Shown: piece after piece, positions 8,445 through 17,729 of the stretch
Layout of the letters: the number at the start of each line of letters is the position of its first letter
Numbering within the stretch: position 1 is the first letter of the stretch
Origin: Telluribacter roseus
GTDB lineage: Bacteria > Bacteroidota > Bacteroidia > Cytophagales > Spirosomataceae
DNA: 64,000 nt
Direction: 5' to 3'
Assembly (NCBI RefSeq): GCF_017355915.2
Contig: NZ_JAFEUV020000007.1
Coordinates: 1 to 64,000, forward strand
Position numbers and translations under genes: made by a program
Notes under the pieces: generated by a model
Databases searched by the model: none
What the model saw: the letters and a program-made list of their open reading frames with translations, nothing else
What the model was told of the DNA's origin: nothing

Positions 8445-10565
8445 ATGAAACCAGCAGTACCTTTCATTCTAACGCTCACTATATTTTTAGTATTTGCTTG
8501 CCGGCAAAGGACAGTGACGCCAGATAAAACAGTAGAAGTACAGAATCCAATCATCACATTTGCCGGGGAAAGTACCGGCGATGGGGGCTTGGCCACTAAC
8601 GGGCGGTTCAGTAATCCTAGCGGCTTAGCGGTAGATGCAGCCGGAAATATATATATCGCCGATACGGGCAATGACCGCATCAGGAAAGTCTCTCCAAACG
8701 GGACTATAAGTACTGTAGCGGGCAATGGTACCAATGGCTTTAGTGGGGATGGCAGGGCTGCAACCAGTGCTGGTTTAAGCTCTCCAACGGGGGTGACCGT
8801 GGATGCCGCGGGCAATATCTACATTGCAGATAGAGGAAATCATCGTATACGGAAAGTGGCTGCTAATGGAGTAATCACAACGATTGCGGGCAATGGAGCG
8901 GCTGGATTCAGTGGTGATGGGGGGGCCGCTGATCGGTCCAGCCTTCAAAGTCCTACCAGCGTAGTAGTAGATAAAGCGGGCAATCTCTATATCGCAGACC
9001 GGGATAATCATCGTATTCGAAGGATAAATGCCCGGGACAATAAGATAAGTACCCTTGCGGGTACTGGGACGGCGGGTTTTCAGGGAGATGGAAGGGCTGC
9101 AACGAGTGCCAGTCTTAATGCTCCTACCGGAGTAGCAGTAGATGCAGCGGGCAATCTCTATATCGCCGATAAGGATAATCATCGGGTACGTAAAGTAGCC
9201 ACCAACGGAGTAATCACGACCATGGCGGGGAATGGTACATTAGGATACAATGGTGATGCTATGCCGGCAGCCAATGCCAGGTTGAACTCTCCTACGGCCG
9301 TGGCCGTGGATGCCGCAGGGAACATCTTCATAGTCGATCATTGGAACTTTAGGATTCGCAAAATAGATAGCAAGGACGGCTACATCAGCACACTAACAGG
9401 AGATGGGAGCGATCGATCCAGTGGGGATGGCAGAGCTGCCGCCAGTGCAGGAGTCTCTTTGCCTTCCGGTGTTGCCGTTGATGTCTCAGGAAACATACTT
9501 CTTACAGACGGGGGAAATATGCGAGCTCGTATCCGAAAAGTAAGCATATCTGATGGAACGATAGGGACGGTAGCTGGTAGTGGTGATTCAGGGCCCTGTG
9601 GTGACGGTGGGGCGGCAGTAAGTGCCTGTTTCATAAACCCTACTGGCATAACCATCGATACAAAAGGAAATCTATATATAGTGGACCAAGGTAATCAGCG
9701 TATCCGTAAGATCAACCCAGAGGGTGTTATCAGTACCGTAGCTGGGAATGGGCAGGATGGGTACTCTGGTGACGGAGGACCTGCAACCGGTGCCAGTATC
9801 AGGTATCCAACCGAAGTAGCCGTGGATGCGGCCGGCAATATCTACATAGCTGATAGCTTCAATAACCGTATCCGGAAGGTAGATGTCTCTACGGGCATTA
9901 TCAGTACGGTGGCAGGTAACGGTAATTATAAGTACAGTGGAGATGGCGGACCCGCTACCAGTGCCAGTATCAATCATCCTGCTGGCCTGGCCTTTGATGC
10001 AAAAGGAAACCTTTATATCGCTGAATACTGGAGTCACTGCGTACGAAAGGTTTCACCGGATGGCACGATCAGTACAGTAGCAGGTACCGGGATAGAGGGA
10101 TTTAGTGGTGACGGCAGCCGCGCTACTCATGCGCAGTTAAAGAACCCCACCGATGTCACAGTAGATGCAGCGGGTACTATCTATATAAGTGACCGTGGCA
10201 ACCAACGTATCCGTAAGGTATCGGCAGATGGGATAATAAGTACCCTGGCTGGAAATGGCACGGCAGGCTTTAGCGGCGATCAGGGGTCGGCCATCAGCGC
10301 CAGCCTTAAAGAACCTACCGGTGTAGCTGTTGATGACAAAGGCAATGTATATATCACTGAAATAGGTAACAATAGGATCCGCCGAGTGAGTGCTGGTGAT
10401 GGCACAATCAATACGGTGGCAGGGAATGGCAAAGCAGGTTTGAGTGGTGATTACGGACCGGCTCCCCTGGCCAGTCTCAATCGTCCAACAAGCATTGCTA
10501 TTGATCAGGCGGGGTATAAATACGTGGTTGACCAATGGAACCACCGGGTACGTAGGTTCAAGTGA
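8445..10565 (+). CDS. NHL-repeat beta-propeller lipoprotein
   Basis: This 706-residue lipoprotein has a lipobox ending at Cys19 ('TIFLVFAC') and then twelve NHL-type repeats, each with the core 'GNLYIADxxNHRIRKV' and a 'TVAGNGxxGFSGDGGxA' connector. Twelve repeats would make two six-bladed propellers. NHL propellers are binding scaffolds for proteins, nucleic acids or glycans; the ligand is unknown here. Repeats 5, 6 and 9 diverge most ('DHWNFRIRK', 'DGGNMRARIRK', 'EYWSHCVRK'). The same repeat family occurs in the T9SS protein at 30067-36513 and the broken gene at 29512-29910. The next gene, a lipoprotein, starts 48 bases downstream and may be co-transcribed. Confidence 0.88.
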   Translation: MKPAVPFILTLTIFLVFACRQRTVTPDKTVEVQNPIITFAGESTGDGGLATNGRFSNPSGLAVDAAGNIYIADTGNDRIRKVSPNGTISTVAGNGTNGFSGDGRAATSAGLSSPTGVTVDAAGNIYIADRGNHRIRKVAANGVITTIAGNGAAGFSGDGGAADRSSLQSPTSVVVDKAGNLYIADRDNHRIRRINARDNKISTLAGTGTAGFQGDGRAATSASLNAPTGVAVDAAGNLYIADKDNHRVRKVATNGVITTMAGNGTLGYNGDAMPAANARLNSPTAVAVDAAGNIFIVDHWNFRIRKIDSKDGYISTLTGDGSDRSSGDGRAAASAGVSLPSGVAVDVSGNILLTDGGNMRARIRKVSISDGTIGTVAGSGDSGPCGDGGAAVSACFINPTGITIDTKGNLYIVDQGNQRIRKINPEGVISTVAGNGQDGYSGDGGPATGASIRYPTEVAVDAAGNIYIADSFNNRIRKVDVSTGIISTVAGNGNYKYSGDGGPATSASINHPAGLAFDAKGNLYIAEYWSHCVRKVSPDGTISTVAGTGIEGFSGDGSRATHAQLKNPTDVTVDAAGTIYISDRGNQRIRKVSADGIISTLAGNGTAGFSGDQGSAISASLKEPTGVAVDDKGNVYITEIGNNRIRRVSAGDGTINTVAGNGKAGLSGDYGPAPLASLNRPTSIAIDQAGYKYVVDQWNHRVRRFK

Positions 10566-10613
10566 GTAGATACGTGTTCATTATTGCTAATTTCAGAGTC
10601 ATACATCCTCCAT

Positions 10614-11036
10614 ATGAAACATAATACCTTTACCTGGTCTGGCTGGGCCAGCTTTTTGCTTCTCACCGTTCTATTTTCCAACACTACCGGATGCATCTCT
10701 TTTTTAGATCGTACTACGACTGTCTATGGTAGAGTTACTGACGATAGCCAACAACCTATTGATAGTTTGGAGGTTGAGTTAAGTGGGGTATTCACCTTTG
10801 GAGGAGGACTACCATTAGCTACTACATATACGGATAGCGAAGGGAACTATAAGATTACATATAAAGTCCCAAAAGACTTCAGTAGAGGTAATGTTTTTAT
10901 TATTCCATCTGGCAAAAAATTTGATAAGTATAAACGAGAGTATTTGATTTATGTGGATGGTAATTTAACATCGTCTTGTTGTCGTATCCCTATTGGTACC
11001 AGTAAAAACTATGACTTCCTGCTGCTGAACAAGTAG
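10614..11036 (+). CDS. Lipoprotein paralog with regulatory-like beta fold
   Basis: A 140-residue lipoprotein with Cys27 after 'LFSNTTG', followed by 'DRTTTVYGRVTD' and a 'DSEGNYKITYKV' strand typical of carboxypeptidase-regulatory-like domains. The N-terminal 25 residues and the domain match the protein at 4935-5360 closely, as does the C-terminal 'CCRIPIGTSKNYDF'. The ATG at 10614 is chosen for the same MK start as the paralog. It follows the NHL lipoprotein by 48 bases, suggesting an operon. Confidence 0.75.
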   Translation: MKHNTFTWSGWASFLLLTVLFSNTTGCISFLDRTTTVYGRVTDDSQQPIDSLEVELSGVFTFGGGLPLATTYTDSEGNYKITYKVPKDFSRGNVFIIPSGKKFDKYKREYLIYVDGNLTSSCCRIPIGTSKNYDFLLLNK

Positions 11037-11320
11037 GTGGCAATGGCCTAATCAATGCAGATACTGGGTCTATTACGATTAGACTATCTCAGAACGTTTT
11101 GGGCTGTCTGATCCTAATCTAGAATGAATGTTTTAGTATATAGCCCCGGGCACTAATGTTCGGATGGTACCACATCATCTTCATGATGGCATAGTAGTTG
11201 GTCTATTAGTAAAGGCCCAATACCGGAAAAGCATATATCTTTTTTACTGTTGCCTCCCACTGTACAGGCTACAATTACAAAATTCATTATAGTTTAGCAG
11301 CACTTTTTAGCCTCCTTTAC

Positions 11321-12598
11321 ATGACATATCGTTACCTCCTTTTTCTCTTACTACTAGTTTGGGGACATACTCTCCTTGCGCAGCGGGAGTACCAGCCCGG
11401 CTATATTGTTAAACCTTCAGCAGACACACTTCGCGGATTAGTACGCTATACGGAGAACCACCAGCAGGCGCTTTCCTGCTGTTTCCGTCCCGACAAGGTA
11501 CAGCAGGTAGTGTGTTACCAGCCCAACGAGTTGGCTGGTTATGGTTTTGATAACGGCCGTATGTATGAGAGCATTATGTTTGAAGGAGAACCTATCTTTA
11601 TGCAGGTACTGGCATCGGGCAACGCCACGCTCCTGAAACACAATCAGCAATACTATGTGCAAAAAAACAGCATTCCACCCATCAGATTAGAGGTGCGGGA
11701 TACTCTAGTGTATCGGTCAGGAAGGCCTTTGCTGGCCCGGAACCGCCTGTTTGTAGGTGTACTGAGAGATCAGCTAATGGCAGACTGCCCGGCAGTGGCG
11801 CCTCTGCTCGCCCGCGCCGCGCTTCAGGACCGGGACCTGATTACAATTTTCGACGTATACAATAACTGCCGTGAAACAGACGGACTCATCCGGATTGCAT
11901 CCGTAAAAGCAGACACCCGACTACGGATCACTATGGGAGCCGGCGCTGGCTGGAGCTACTCCACGTTAGGCGTCTTTTCAGAAAGAATACTGCCAGTGCA
12001 GACCAAGCTCCACACTCACCAACCTGCGCTCCCTACCCCCTTCCTCCTGATACTTATCTCCACTCCGAGGGTATCACAGCGGTTTGAGTTTCAGACGGGG
12101 CTTAACTATCTGGCCGAAAACTTCCGTTATACCTCTACCGAATCAACCACCGACAACCTAGGTAGCTCCGGAACCGAACATAAAGCCATTTCAGTAGCTC
12201 TCCGCTCCCTACGGCTCCCAGTAATGGTCCGGTACACCGTTCCTGGTCTTCGCATCCATCCGTATCTGGCAGCAGGGCCATCGTTTATCTTCATGTTGCA
12301 CTCCGATAGCAATTTCGAAGTAGAACGAGAGTATAATCAGGTTGTGAACAGCTATCGCTACCCCTTTCTAAACACCAGGCCTGTTACATTCAGCCTGTCG
12401 GGAGCCTTAGGTCTTAAGATCCCCCTTTTCAACAGAATATCGGCCTTCTGTGAGGGACGCTATGACCATACGTTTGAGGGAATAGCCCAGGCCCGAACTT
12501 TTGACACAGAGAAATATCCACACGCATTAGGCTTCAGTTCCATACAAAAAACCATTTACAAGACCATTCAGGCTCAATTTGGCCTTATATATCGCTGA
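11321..12598 (+). CDS. Outer-membrane beta-barrel protein (PorT/OMP_b-brl-like)
   Basis: This 425-residue protein has a signal peptide ending 'LLAQ', an N-terminal soluble region of about 190 residues ('YQPGYIVKPSADTLRGLVRY') and a C-terminal half rich in alternating hydrophobic strands ('LRITMGAGAGWSYS', 'FEFQTGLNYLAENF', 'LRLPVMVRYTVPG', 'HPYLAAGPSFIFML') ending 'TIQAQFGLIYR'. The final aromatic-Arg strand fits an outer-membrane barrel. The combination of a 'tiG.I' soluble region and an 8-10-strand barrel is common in Cytophagales. It overlaps or abuts the IPT/kelch lipoprotein gene that follows, so the two are probably co-expressed. Function unknown. Confidence 0.75.
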   Translation: MTYRYLLFLLLLVWGHTLLAQREYQPGYIVKPSADTLRGLVRYTENHQQALSCCFRPDKVQQVVCYQPNELAGYGFDNGRMYESIMFEGEPIFMQVLASGNATLLKHNQQYYVQKNSIPPIRLEVRDTLVYRSGRPLLARNRLFVGVLRDQLMADCPAVAPLLARAALQDRDLITIFDVYNNCRETDGLIRIASVKADTRLRITMGAGAGWSYSTLGVFSERILPVQTKLHTHQPALPTPFLLILISTPRVSQRFEFQTGLNYLAENFRYTSTESTTDNLGSSGTEHKAISVALRSLRLPVMVRYTVPGLRIHPYLAAGPSFIFMLHSDSNFEVEREYNQVVNSYRYPFLNTRPVTFSLSGALGLKIPLFNRISAFCEGRYDHTFEGIAQARTFDTEKYPHALGFSSIQKTIYKTIQAQFGLIYR

Positions 12599-12617
12599 TT
12601 TAACCTATCTATCACCA

Positions 12618-14681
12618 GTGAAAAACCTGACCTACCTCTGGCTAATCGGGCTATTGATGCCCTGCCTACTGGTATCCTGCAACCGCGAAGACCTGGCGGA
12701 GCAGCGCGAATACCCCCGTCTGCGGGAGACATTGGTTTCCTCGGTCACCGAATCGGGAGCAACCTTTCAGAGTACGATTGCTTCGCCGGGCCGGGCCCAG
12801 ATCATAGATCATGGGTTTGTATGGCTGCGGGGATCAAATGGCAATATATTAACAGACTTTACCCAAAGTCCACAACAGGTAGAGAGGCTATCCCTTGGTC
12901 CTCTTTCGGGCTCAATGACCTTTGAGGGAAAAGCTACCTATGGCCTGCTTCGGCACACCACCTATGTAGTACGCTCCTACGTAGTGACCAAGGATGGTTA
13001 TACCGTATATGGCCATCCGGTCATCGTAGCCAGCCAGGGCTCCCAAGCCCCTGTCATTACACAACTTCAGCCCACTACCGCTAGCTGGGGCGATACTCTC
13101 ACGATCGTCGGACGCAATTTCAGCCATATCCGAGGCAACCTTAAAGTATTGTTTCAACCGTCAGAAATAGAGGCCCCCGTCATCCACGCCACGGCTACCA
13201 CCTTAAAGTGCATTGTTCCTGGCCAAATTAGTTTTAAAGAGTCTGCGGTCACCGTCCAGACTCTCCTGGGCTCCACTACCTCCCCGGAGCGCTTCAAGCT
13301 GGATGACAGCAAACCTGTTCTCACGGATTTCAGCCCGACTTCGGCCAACTCCGGTGAATTCATTACTATCAGGGGCCGCAACTTTATAGGAGACAGCAGG
13401 TATTACAGGGTAGTGTTCAGGGGTAATGACTGGGAGTACCATACAGTGCCTGTGCTTGAAATGACGCCCACCCAGCTCAAGGTACAGGTACCGGAGCTGG
13501 AGCGCCAGCACTATACCATTCGGGTAGACCGGGTCAATGCTTACGGGCATGAAGTTGCTTCCGCTACCGCAGGCGGACAGTTTAGCCTGCCTGCACCCCG
13601 CATTCATTCGGTACAGCCTGTATCAAACGGTAGCTTTACCCTCCTGAAAATAGCTGGTATCAACTTCAATAAACCTAAAGTAATATTGGCGGGCAAGCCG
13701 GCCAGAATAGAACAGTACAATAGCACCGAGATACTCGTAGATCCCATTGATGGAATATTCCCGAAGCCTACCAGCCCGGTGATTGTGGAAGTAACCTCCG
13801 GTGGGCAGGTAAGTAGCCACCAGACTTCGCTTACTTATGAGGCACCCTGGATTAAAAGAGCCTCCCGCGGAAGCGGTCACTACCCTGAATACTATTCTCT
13901 ACGGGCCCATTTCTCAATGGGTGCCTATGCCTATCTGCTTTACGCCTCCAATCCTGGCCAGCCATTACAGATGTACCGCTACCAAATGAGTACGCACGAC
14001 TGGTCCAGTCAGCCTTCACTAGCCATACCAGCAGGCAGTAGTAGCGAAGCATCAGCTGTTGGAACATTCACCTTTCCTGATAAAGCATATATCCTTACCT
14101 GGGCTCACTACCAGTATCCTTCGGCAGGGATGCAATGCTGGCAGTTCACGCCTGCTACGAATAGCCTCCGTTCGGTAAAAGCCCCTGATATTACCTCAGC
14201 CAGCGGCAACTACATGTGTACCCTGGGCCGCAAAGGGTATCTGCTCCGCAATACGCAGCTGTGGGTATTTGATGAGGCGCAGGAGTCCTGGGAGCTACGC
14301 CGTACTAATCTCACAGTAGACCCAGGCTATACCCAATCGGGGCTGTTTGCATTGCACAACAAGGTGTATGCCCTCTACACCAACAGCAGCAACAACATTA
14401 CCCGGCTGTACAGCTACCAGATAGATACCGACAGCTGGCAGTTTGAATCGTCCTTTTCACTCCCTGTATCTTATAGTGGCATAGCCGCTTACACCTACCA
14501 GAACCAGGTATACCTGGTCAGTAGGAAAGGCGTATATACATTGGAGCCCTCAACCGGCCGCCTGGAGCCTAATACCCTCAACCGCGGCCAGATATACAAT
14601 TTCCAGGCTGCTTTTCAAAATCAGAAGAAATTATTTATTCTGACTCAGGAAAGCGATTTTTGGGAGGTATCACCAGAATAG
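12618..14681 (+). CDS. IPT/TIG-domain and kelch-repeat lipoprotein
   Basis: The lipoprotein has about 687 residues and a lipobox ending at Cys21 ('MPCLLVSC'). It has an N-terminal Ig-like stretch and three IPT/TIG domains ('PVITQLQPTTASWGDTLTI', 'PVLTDFSPTSANSGEFITI', 'PRIHSVQPVSNGSFTLLKI'). The second half resembles kelch propeller repeats ('AYTYQNQVYLVSRKGVYT', 'GTFTFPDKAYILT'). The GTG start at 12618 puts KNL before the hydrophobic core and leaves a 19-base gap after the barrel gene; an ATG at 12579 would overlap that gene and add a poor N-terminus. It is probably a surface lipoprotein working with the barrel protein encoded upstream. Confidence 0.8.
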   Translation: MKNLTYLWLIGLLMPCLLVSCNREDLAEQREYPRLRETLVSSVTESGATFQSTIASPGRAQIIDHGFVWLRGSNGNILTDFTQSPQQVERLSLGPLSGSMTFEGKATYGLLRHTTYVVRSYVVTKDGYTVYGHPVIVASQGSQAPVITQLQPTTASWGDTLTIVGRNFSHIRGNLKVLFQPSEIEAPVIHATATTLKCIVPGQISFKESAVTVQTLLGSTTSPERFKLDDSKPVLTDFSPTSANSGEFITIRGRNFIGDSRYYRVVFRGNDWEYHTVPVLEMTPTQLKVQVPELERQHYTIRVDRVNAYGHEVASATAGGQFSLPAPRIHSVQPVSNGSFTLLKIAGINFNKPKVILAGKPARIEQYNSTEILVDPIDGIFPKPTSPVIVEVTSGGQVSSHQTSLTYEAPWIKRASRGSGHYPEYYSLRAHFSMGAYAYLLYASNPGQPLQMYRYQMSTHDWSSQPSLAIPAGSSSEASAVGTFTFPDKAYILTWAHYQYPSAGMQCWQFTPATNSLRSVKAPDITSASGNYMCTLGRKGYLLRNTQLWVFDEAQESWELRRTNLTVDPGYTQSGLFALHNKVYALYTNSSNNITRLYSYQIDTDSWQFESSFSLPVSYSGIAAYTYQNQVYLVSRKGVYTLEPSTGRLEPNTLNRGQIYNFQAAFQNQKKLFILTQESDFWEVSPE

Positions 14682-14716
14682 TCAGACCTTATTATAGACA
14701 TGTAAATTATTTAGTA

Positions 14717-14751
14717 AAGTCCCCCCCCTACAGGGGGACTAAGGGGGAGGC
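14717..14751. repeat. C-rich/G-rich REP-like palindromic element
   Basis: A run of eight C followed by TACAGGGGGACTAAGGGGGA can fold as CCCCC...GGGGG with two alternative G arms. Similar C-rich/G-rich palindromic elements are scattered between genes in many Bacteroidota genomes. It lies 35 bases after the stop of the IPT/kelch gene and may also act in transcript ending. Only one copy is seen here. Confidence 0.4.
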
Positions 14752-15361
14752 AAGGGCATAAGTGCTATATTGGAATGAAAGTTAGTTTGTTATAAATGCT
14801 ACTTAGTCCTTAGAGAAGAAGGCTCTGATTGATTTAGAATCATTTTCAAACAAGAGGATCTGTTGTAATACACTTTCCGAAAGCTGTTCAAGGCTGAGAA
14901 AGACAAGGTTCTTTAACTTTCCTTTGAGCTGCCTCCAAAGTAATTTCACAGGATTTAACCGCTGCGGCAGCTCGCTCTGGGCTACAAGCAGGCAGGGTTT
15001 CTAAATCAATACGTCCTGGCTTTTTCCTCAGTTAGGTTTTTACTGTTTCTCAGCGTTATATAGCTGCCCCATATTATGATTAAGTTTTTCTTCTGGTACC
15101 GGCCACACATCATACTCAAAAACCACTTGGATCATCGAAGCGACTATATCCTCACCAGTAAAGGATCAATTAAAGGACCCTTAAAGGAAAATCCATTGCG
15201 GAATTCGGCTTTTGGAATTAGAAACAAGGCGTTTTTCAAAGGCATTTGCCTAAAACGTCTTACTAGGCCTGAGTACAAGCAATAAAATATGTTAACGGCC
15301 TAAATTTTAGCTGATTATAACCTTCACGTGGCGGATTTACCCTGAATGTGTTAACTACCCC
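14752..15361. other. Gene-poor stretch containing an IS630 remnant
   Basis: Apart from the transposase fragment at 14803-15003, no gene is supported here. A near-perfect hairpin (AAGGCGTTTT against AAAACGTCTT) lies around 15225-15260. A plus-strand frame at 15076-15285 has no coding character. The stretch looks like decayed mobile DNA. Confidence 0.5.
14803..15003 (-). pseudogene. IS630-type transposase, C-terminal remnant
   Basis: Read on the minus strand, the frame ending at the TAA at 14805-14803 encodes 'PQRLNPVKLLWRQLKGKLKN' followed by 'LVFLSLEQLSESVLQQI' and a short tail. This matches the end of DDE transposases of the IS630/Tc1 group, where 'SPELNPVExxWxxLK' carries the third acidic residue. 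Here the Glu of ELNPVE is Lys and the upstream catalytic region is absent. No terminal repeats were located. It is a dead fragment. Confidence 0.65.
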
Positions 15362-16114
15362 AACGATGATGTTGCAACCTACATTTTTAGCTGCCTTGGA
15401 GCTACCTACCAGGTAATTCGGGCGGAAAACGGGCAAATAGGTGTCGATACCGCACTAACCGAAACACCGGACCTGATCCTGAGCGACGTCATGATGCCTC
15501 TGAAAGACGGATTTGCCCTATGCGATACGCTGAAGCAGGATGAGCGCACCAGCCATATCCCCATCGTGTTACTGACGGCCCGGGCCACCTTTGATGACCG
15601 CCTTGCCGATCTACGGTACGGAGCGGATGCCTATCTAGTAAAACCCTTCGAGCGAAAGGAACTGCTGGTGGTGCTGGCCAACCTGCTCAAGACACGTCAA
15701 GCAATGCAACGCTACTACACCCAATTAGCCCTTGGCACTGAAATAAGCGTACCGGCGGCCGAATCACAGGGCTGTCCCCTTGAAAACCAGTTTCTGAAAA
15801 AACTACGGGAGGGCATCGAAACACAACTTGACAATTCGGCTCTGTCCGTGGAAGACATTTGTCAAATGATGAGTATGAGCCGGACGACTCTCCACCTGAA
15901 ACTGACCGCTCTGACAGGAAAGCCAATTTCCACGTATCTCCGTCTGCTTCGGCTCCACAAATCACAAGTACTATTGGCCGACAGCGGACAAACCATTGCC
16001 GAGGTCGCTTACGGTGTTGGCTTCAGCGATCCCAAGTACTTCAGTCGTGCTTTCCGGGAAGAATTCGGTCAGTCTCCCACCGAATTTCGTAATTCGGCAA
16101 AATCCGAACGGTAG
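15362..16114 (+). pseudogene. Truncated response regulator / AraC-type HTH (tail of a hybrid sensor)
   Basis: The frame from about 15362 to 16114 encodes a receiver domain lacking its first strand: 'ATYIFSCLGATYQVIRAENG', then phosphoacceptor Asp in 'LILSDVMMP' and Lys in 'YLVKPFE'. An AraC-type HTH follows ('MSMSRTTLHLKLTALTGKP', 'IAEVAYGVGFSDPKYFSRAF'). This order is the C-terminal half of Bacteroidota hybrid two-component systems that sense glycans. The sensor, kinase and beginning of the receiver are missing, and only an internal ATG (15491) is available. It is best called a 5'-truncated remnant, though a 207-residue protein from 15491 could still be made. Confidence 0.75.
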
Positions 16115-16222
16115 TCCACCTATTTTGTATAATAGTCCACCTCATTTGATTGCGTCTTCTCTTAACTTGCAGAGCCGTTTGATACAAAAAATAACTTTAA
16201 CAACTTAAATTTTCTCACACAC

Positions 16223-16783
16223 ATGATTCACCCTGATACCTACGTTAAACCTACTTCCAAAGGACTGGGATTATTTGCCAGCCGCCGGTTTGAAACCGGA
16301 ACGATACTTTGGATTCTGGATGACATAGATGTCAAGATTGACCTGGCCCATTACCAGGCCCTTGATTCTTTCCAGCAACAGAAGCTCAATGTGTATGGCT
16401 ATCTGGACTACCAAAATCGCGTAATTATTGCCTGGGATGAAGGAAAATACGTCAACCACTCCTGCGATCCCAATTCAATAGGTGTTATTGGCTTTGACAA
16501 CATCAGCATTGCTTTGCGCCCTATTGAAACCGATGAAGAGATAGTAGAGGACTATTACTCCTACTATGGTCATTTCGAGTCATTCAAATGCGGCTGTGGA
16601 GCTCCAAACTGCCGCGGATACATTACCCAGCAAAACTCTTACCAAGCTGGTTTACGGCTGCACGTAAACGACATACGCGCTATGGTACTTGGTCAACCGC
16701 AGGAGCTTCTGCAGATCCAGTCTTCGGAGAATGATACCTTCTTTGCGTTACTTCATCAAACCGACACGATCCTGCATGAATGA
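16223..16783 (+). CDS. SET-domain protein (putative lysine methyltransferase)
   Basis: The 186-residue protein is a compact SET domain: 'SKGLGLFASRRFETGTIL' at the N-terminus, 'YVNHSCDPNS' (residues 76-85) as the SAM/knot motif, 'DYYSYYGH' as the catalytic-tyrosine region, and a post-SET cluster 'FKCGCGAPNCRG' with cysteines at 123, 125 and 130. Bacterial SET proteins are a minority and usually taken to derive from eukaryotes or to modify ribosomal or chromatin-like proteins; the target here is unknown. Its stop codon overlaps the start of the transporter gene (ATGAATGA), indicating translational coupling. Both genes sit among mobile-element remnants. Confidence 0.85.
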   Translation: MIHPDTYVKPTSKGLGLFASRRFETGTILWILDDIDVKIDLAHYQALDSFQQQKLNVYGYLDYQNRVIIAWDEGKYVNHSCDPNSIGVIGFDNISIALRPIETDEEIVEDYYSYYGHFESFKCGCGAPNCRGYITQQNSYQAGLRLHVNDIRAMVLGQPQELLQIQSSENDTFFALLHQTDTILHE

Positions 16784-17114
16784 ACCCCTGAAATGGCTTT
16801 TTCTTTTACTGATCCTTGAGGCCGCTTCGATCCTGGCTGACTACCTGATCAAAAAAGCGTCCCTGTTGGCTGGTTTTTCAGGGTGGGGGTGGCTGTTGCT
16901 GGGAGGTATCCTGTATGGGTCGACCGCGCTTGGCTGGTTCATTATGATGCGGTCCTTTAAAATTTTTACGTTGGGTGTACTTCATTCGTTTGGAGTTATC
17001 GCTTTGAGCCTGGCGTTGAGTGTGTTTGTCTTCGACGAAAAAATCACTTGGCGAGAGGTAGCAGGTATTGGGTTGGGCTGCGTATCTATTGGGCTCTTAA
17101 TACGGTTTCGTTAG
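16776..17114 (+). CDS. EamA/SMR-like four-helix membrane transporter
   Basis: A 112-residue protein with four hydrophobic helices ('LKWLFLLLILEAASILADYL', 'WGWLLLGGILYGSTALGWF', 'TLGVLHSFGVIALSLALSVF', 'VAGIGLGCVSIGLLI') and the EamA-like 'FDEKITWREVAGIGLG' signature between helices 3 and 4. This size fits the small half-transporters of the drug/metabolite superfamily that work as dimers. ATG 16776 overlaps the stop of the SET gene by 8 bases. An upstream in-frame start lies inside the SET gene and is not needed. The substrate is unknown. Confidence 0.75.
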   Translation: MNEPLKWLFLLLILEAASILADYLIKKASLLAGFSGWGWLLLGGILYGSTALGWFIMMRSFKIFTLGVLHSFGVIALSLALSVFVFDEKITWREVAGIGLGCVSIGLLIRFR

Positions 17115-17201
17115 CATCTGCGCTTTATGGTACTGCCCGGAAGGAACTGACGAAAGTTTGTCAATTCTTCCGGGCGGGAAGTGACCTGTCCTGCTTTTAG
17201 T

Positions 17202-17729
17202 TTACACCTTGTCAAATGTCAAGCAGCTCTTTTGTATTTTTTGATACCGTTCTTCTTCATCCACAGGGCCGCCTGGGCGGTTTGATAGCGTTGCTTCTGT
17301 GATGCGGTAGCGGTCGGCAATAAACTTCTGACTCGATCCGTTTAGCAGCAAGGCTTCGATCTCTGGCCTGTACTGGTCCAGCTTACTTTTCCCTAGTCCC
17401 GTTGGCCGACCCAGTTTTACTCCCGATAATCTCTTTGCCGCCAGTGACTCTCTAGTGCGCTTACTGATCAGGTCCCTTTCTATCTCGGATGCCATAGAGA
17501 AAACCATGGCCATCACTTTGCTCTGGATGGAGTCATTCAGTTGCCAGGCAACTTTTACGGTATAGATCTTGATGCCCTTTTGCATGGCGATGGAAACATT
17601 CTCCATTCATTCCATCACTGACCTGCCCAGCCTGGAGAATTCACTATGCAGGATCACATCTTCTTTCTTTAGATCTTCCAGCACAAGACCAATCTTCCGG
17701 TTGCGCCAGGCGATTTTACTCGACACCAT
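17202..17729 (-). pseudogene. Serine recombinase (resolvase/invertase) with internal stop and lost N-terminus
   Basis: The minus-strand frame encodes 'IGLVLEDLKKEDVI', 'SEFSRLGRSVME', a TGA (17609-17607), then 'MENVSIAMQKGIKIYTV', 'SKVMAMVFSMASEIERDLIS' (the E helix), 'LGRPTGLGKSK' and an HTH ('SQKFIADRYRITEATLS'). This is the resolvase domain plus the C-terminal HTH of a plasmid-type serine recombinase. In relatives the codon now TGA is usually Cys or another residue in 'SxxECMEIL', so it is a nonsense mutation. The N-terminal strand carrying the catalytic Ser is missing, and the C-terminus reads into unrelated sequence. It is non-functional. Confidence 0.8.

Noticed and set aside
8775-10544. 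Several long minus-strand frames opposite the NHL lipoprotein
   Set aside because: They are by-products of the repetitive codon pattern of the plus-strand repeats and have no signal or domain of their own.
15076-15285. 69-codon plus-strand frame
   Set aside because: Composition is not protein-like and it lies in decayed mobile DNA.
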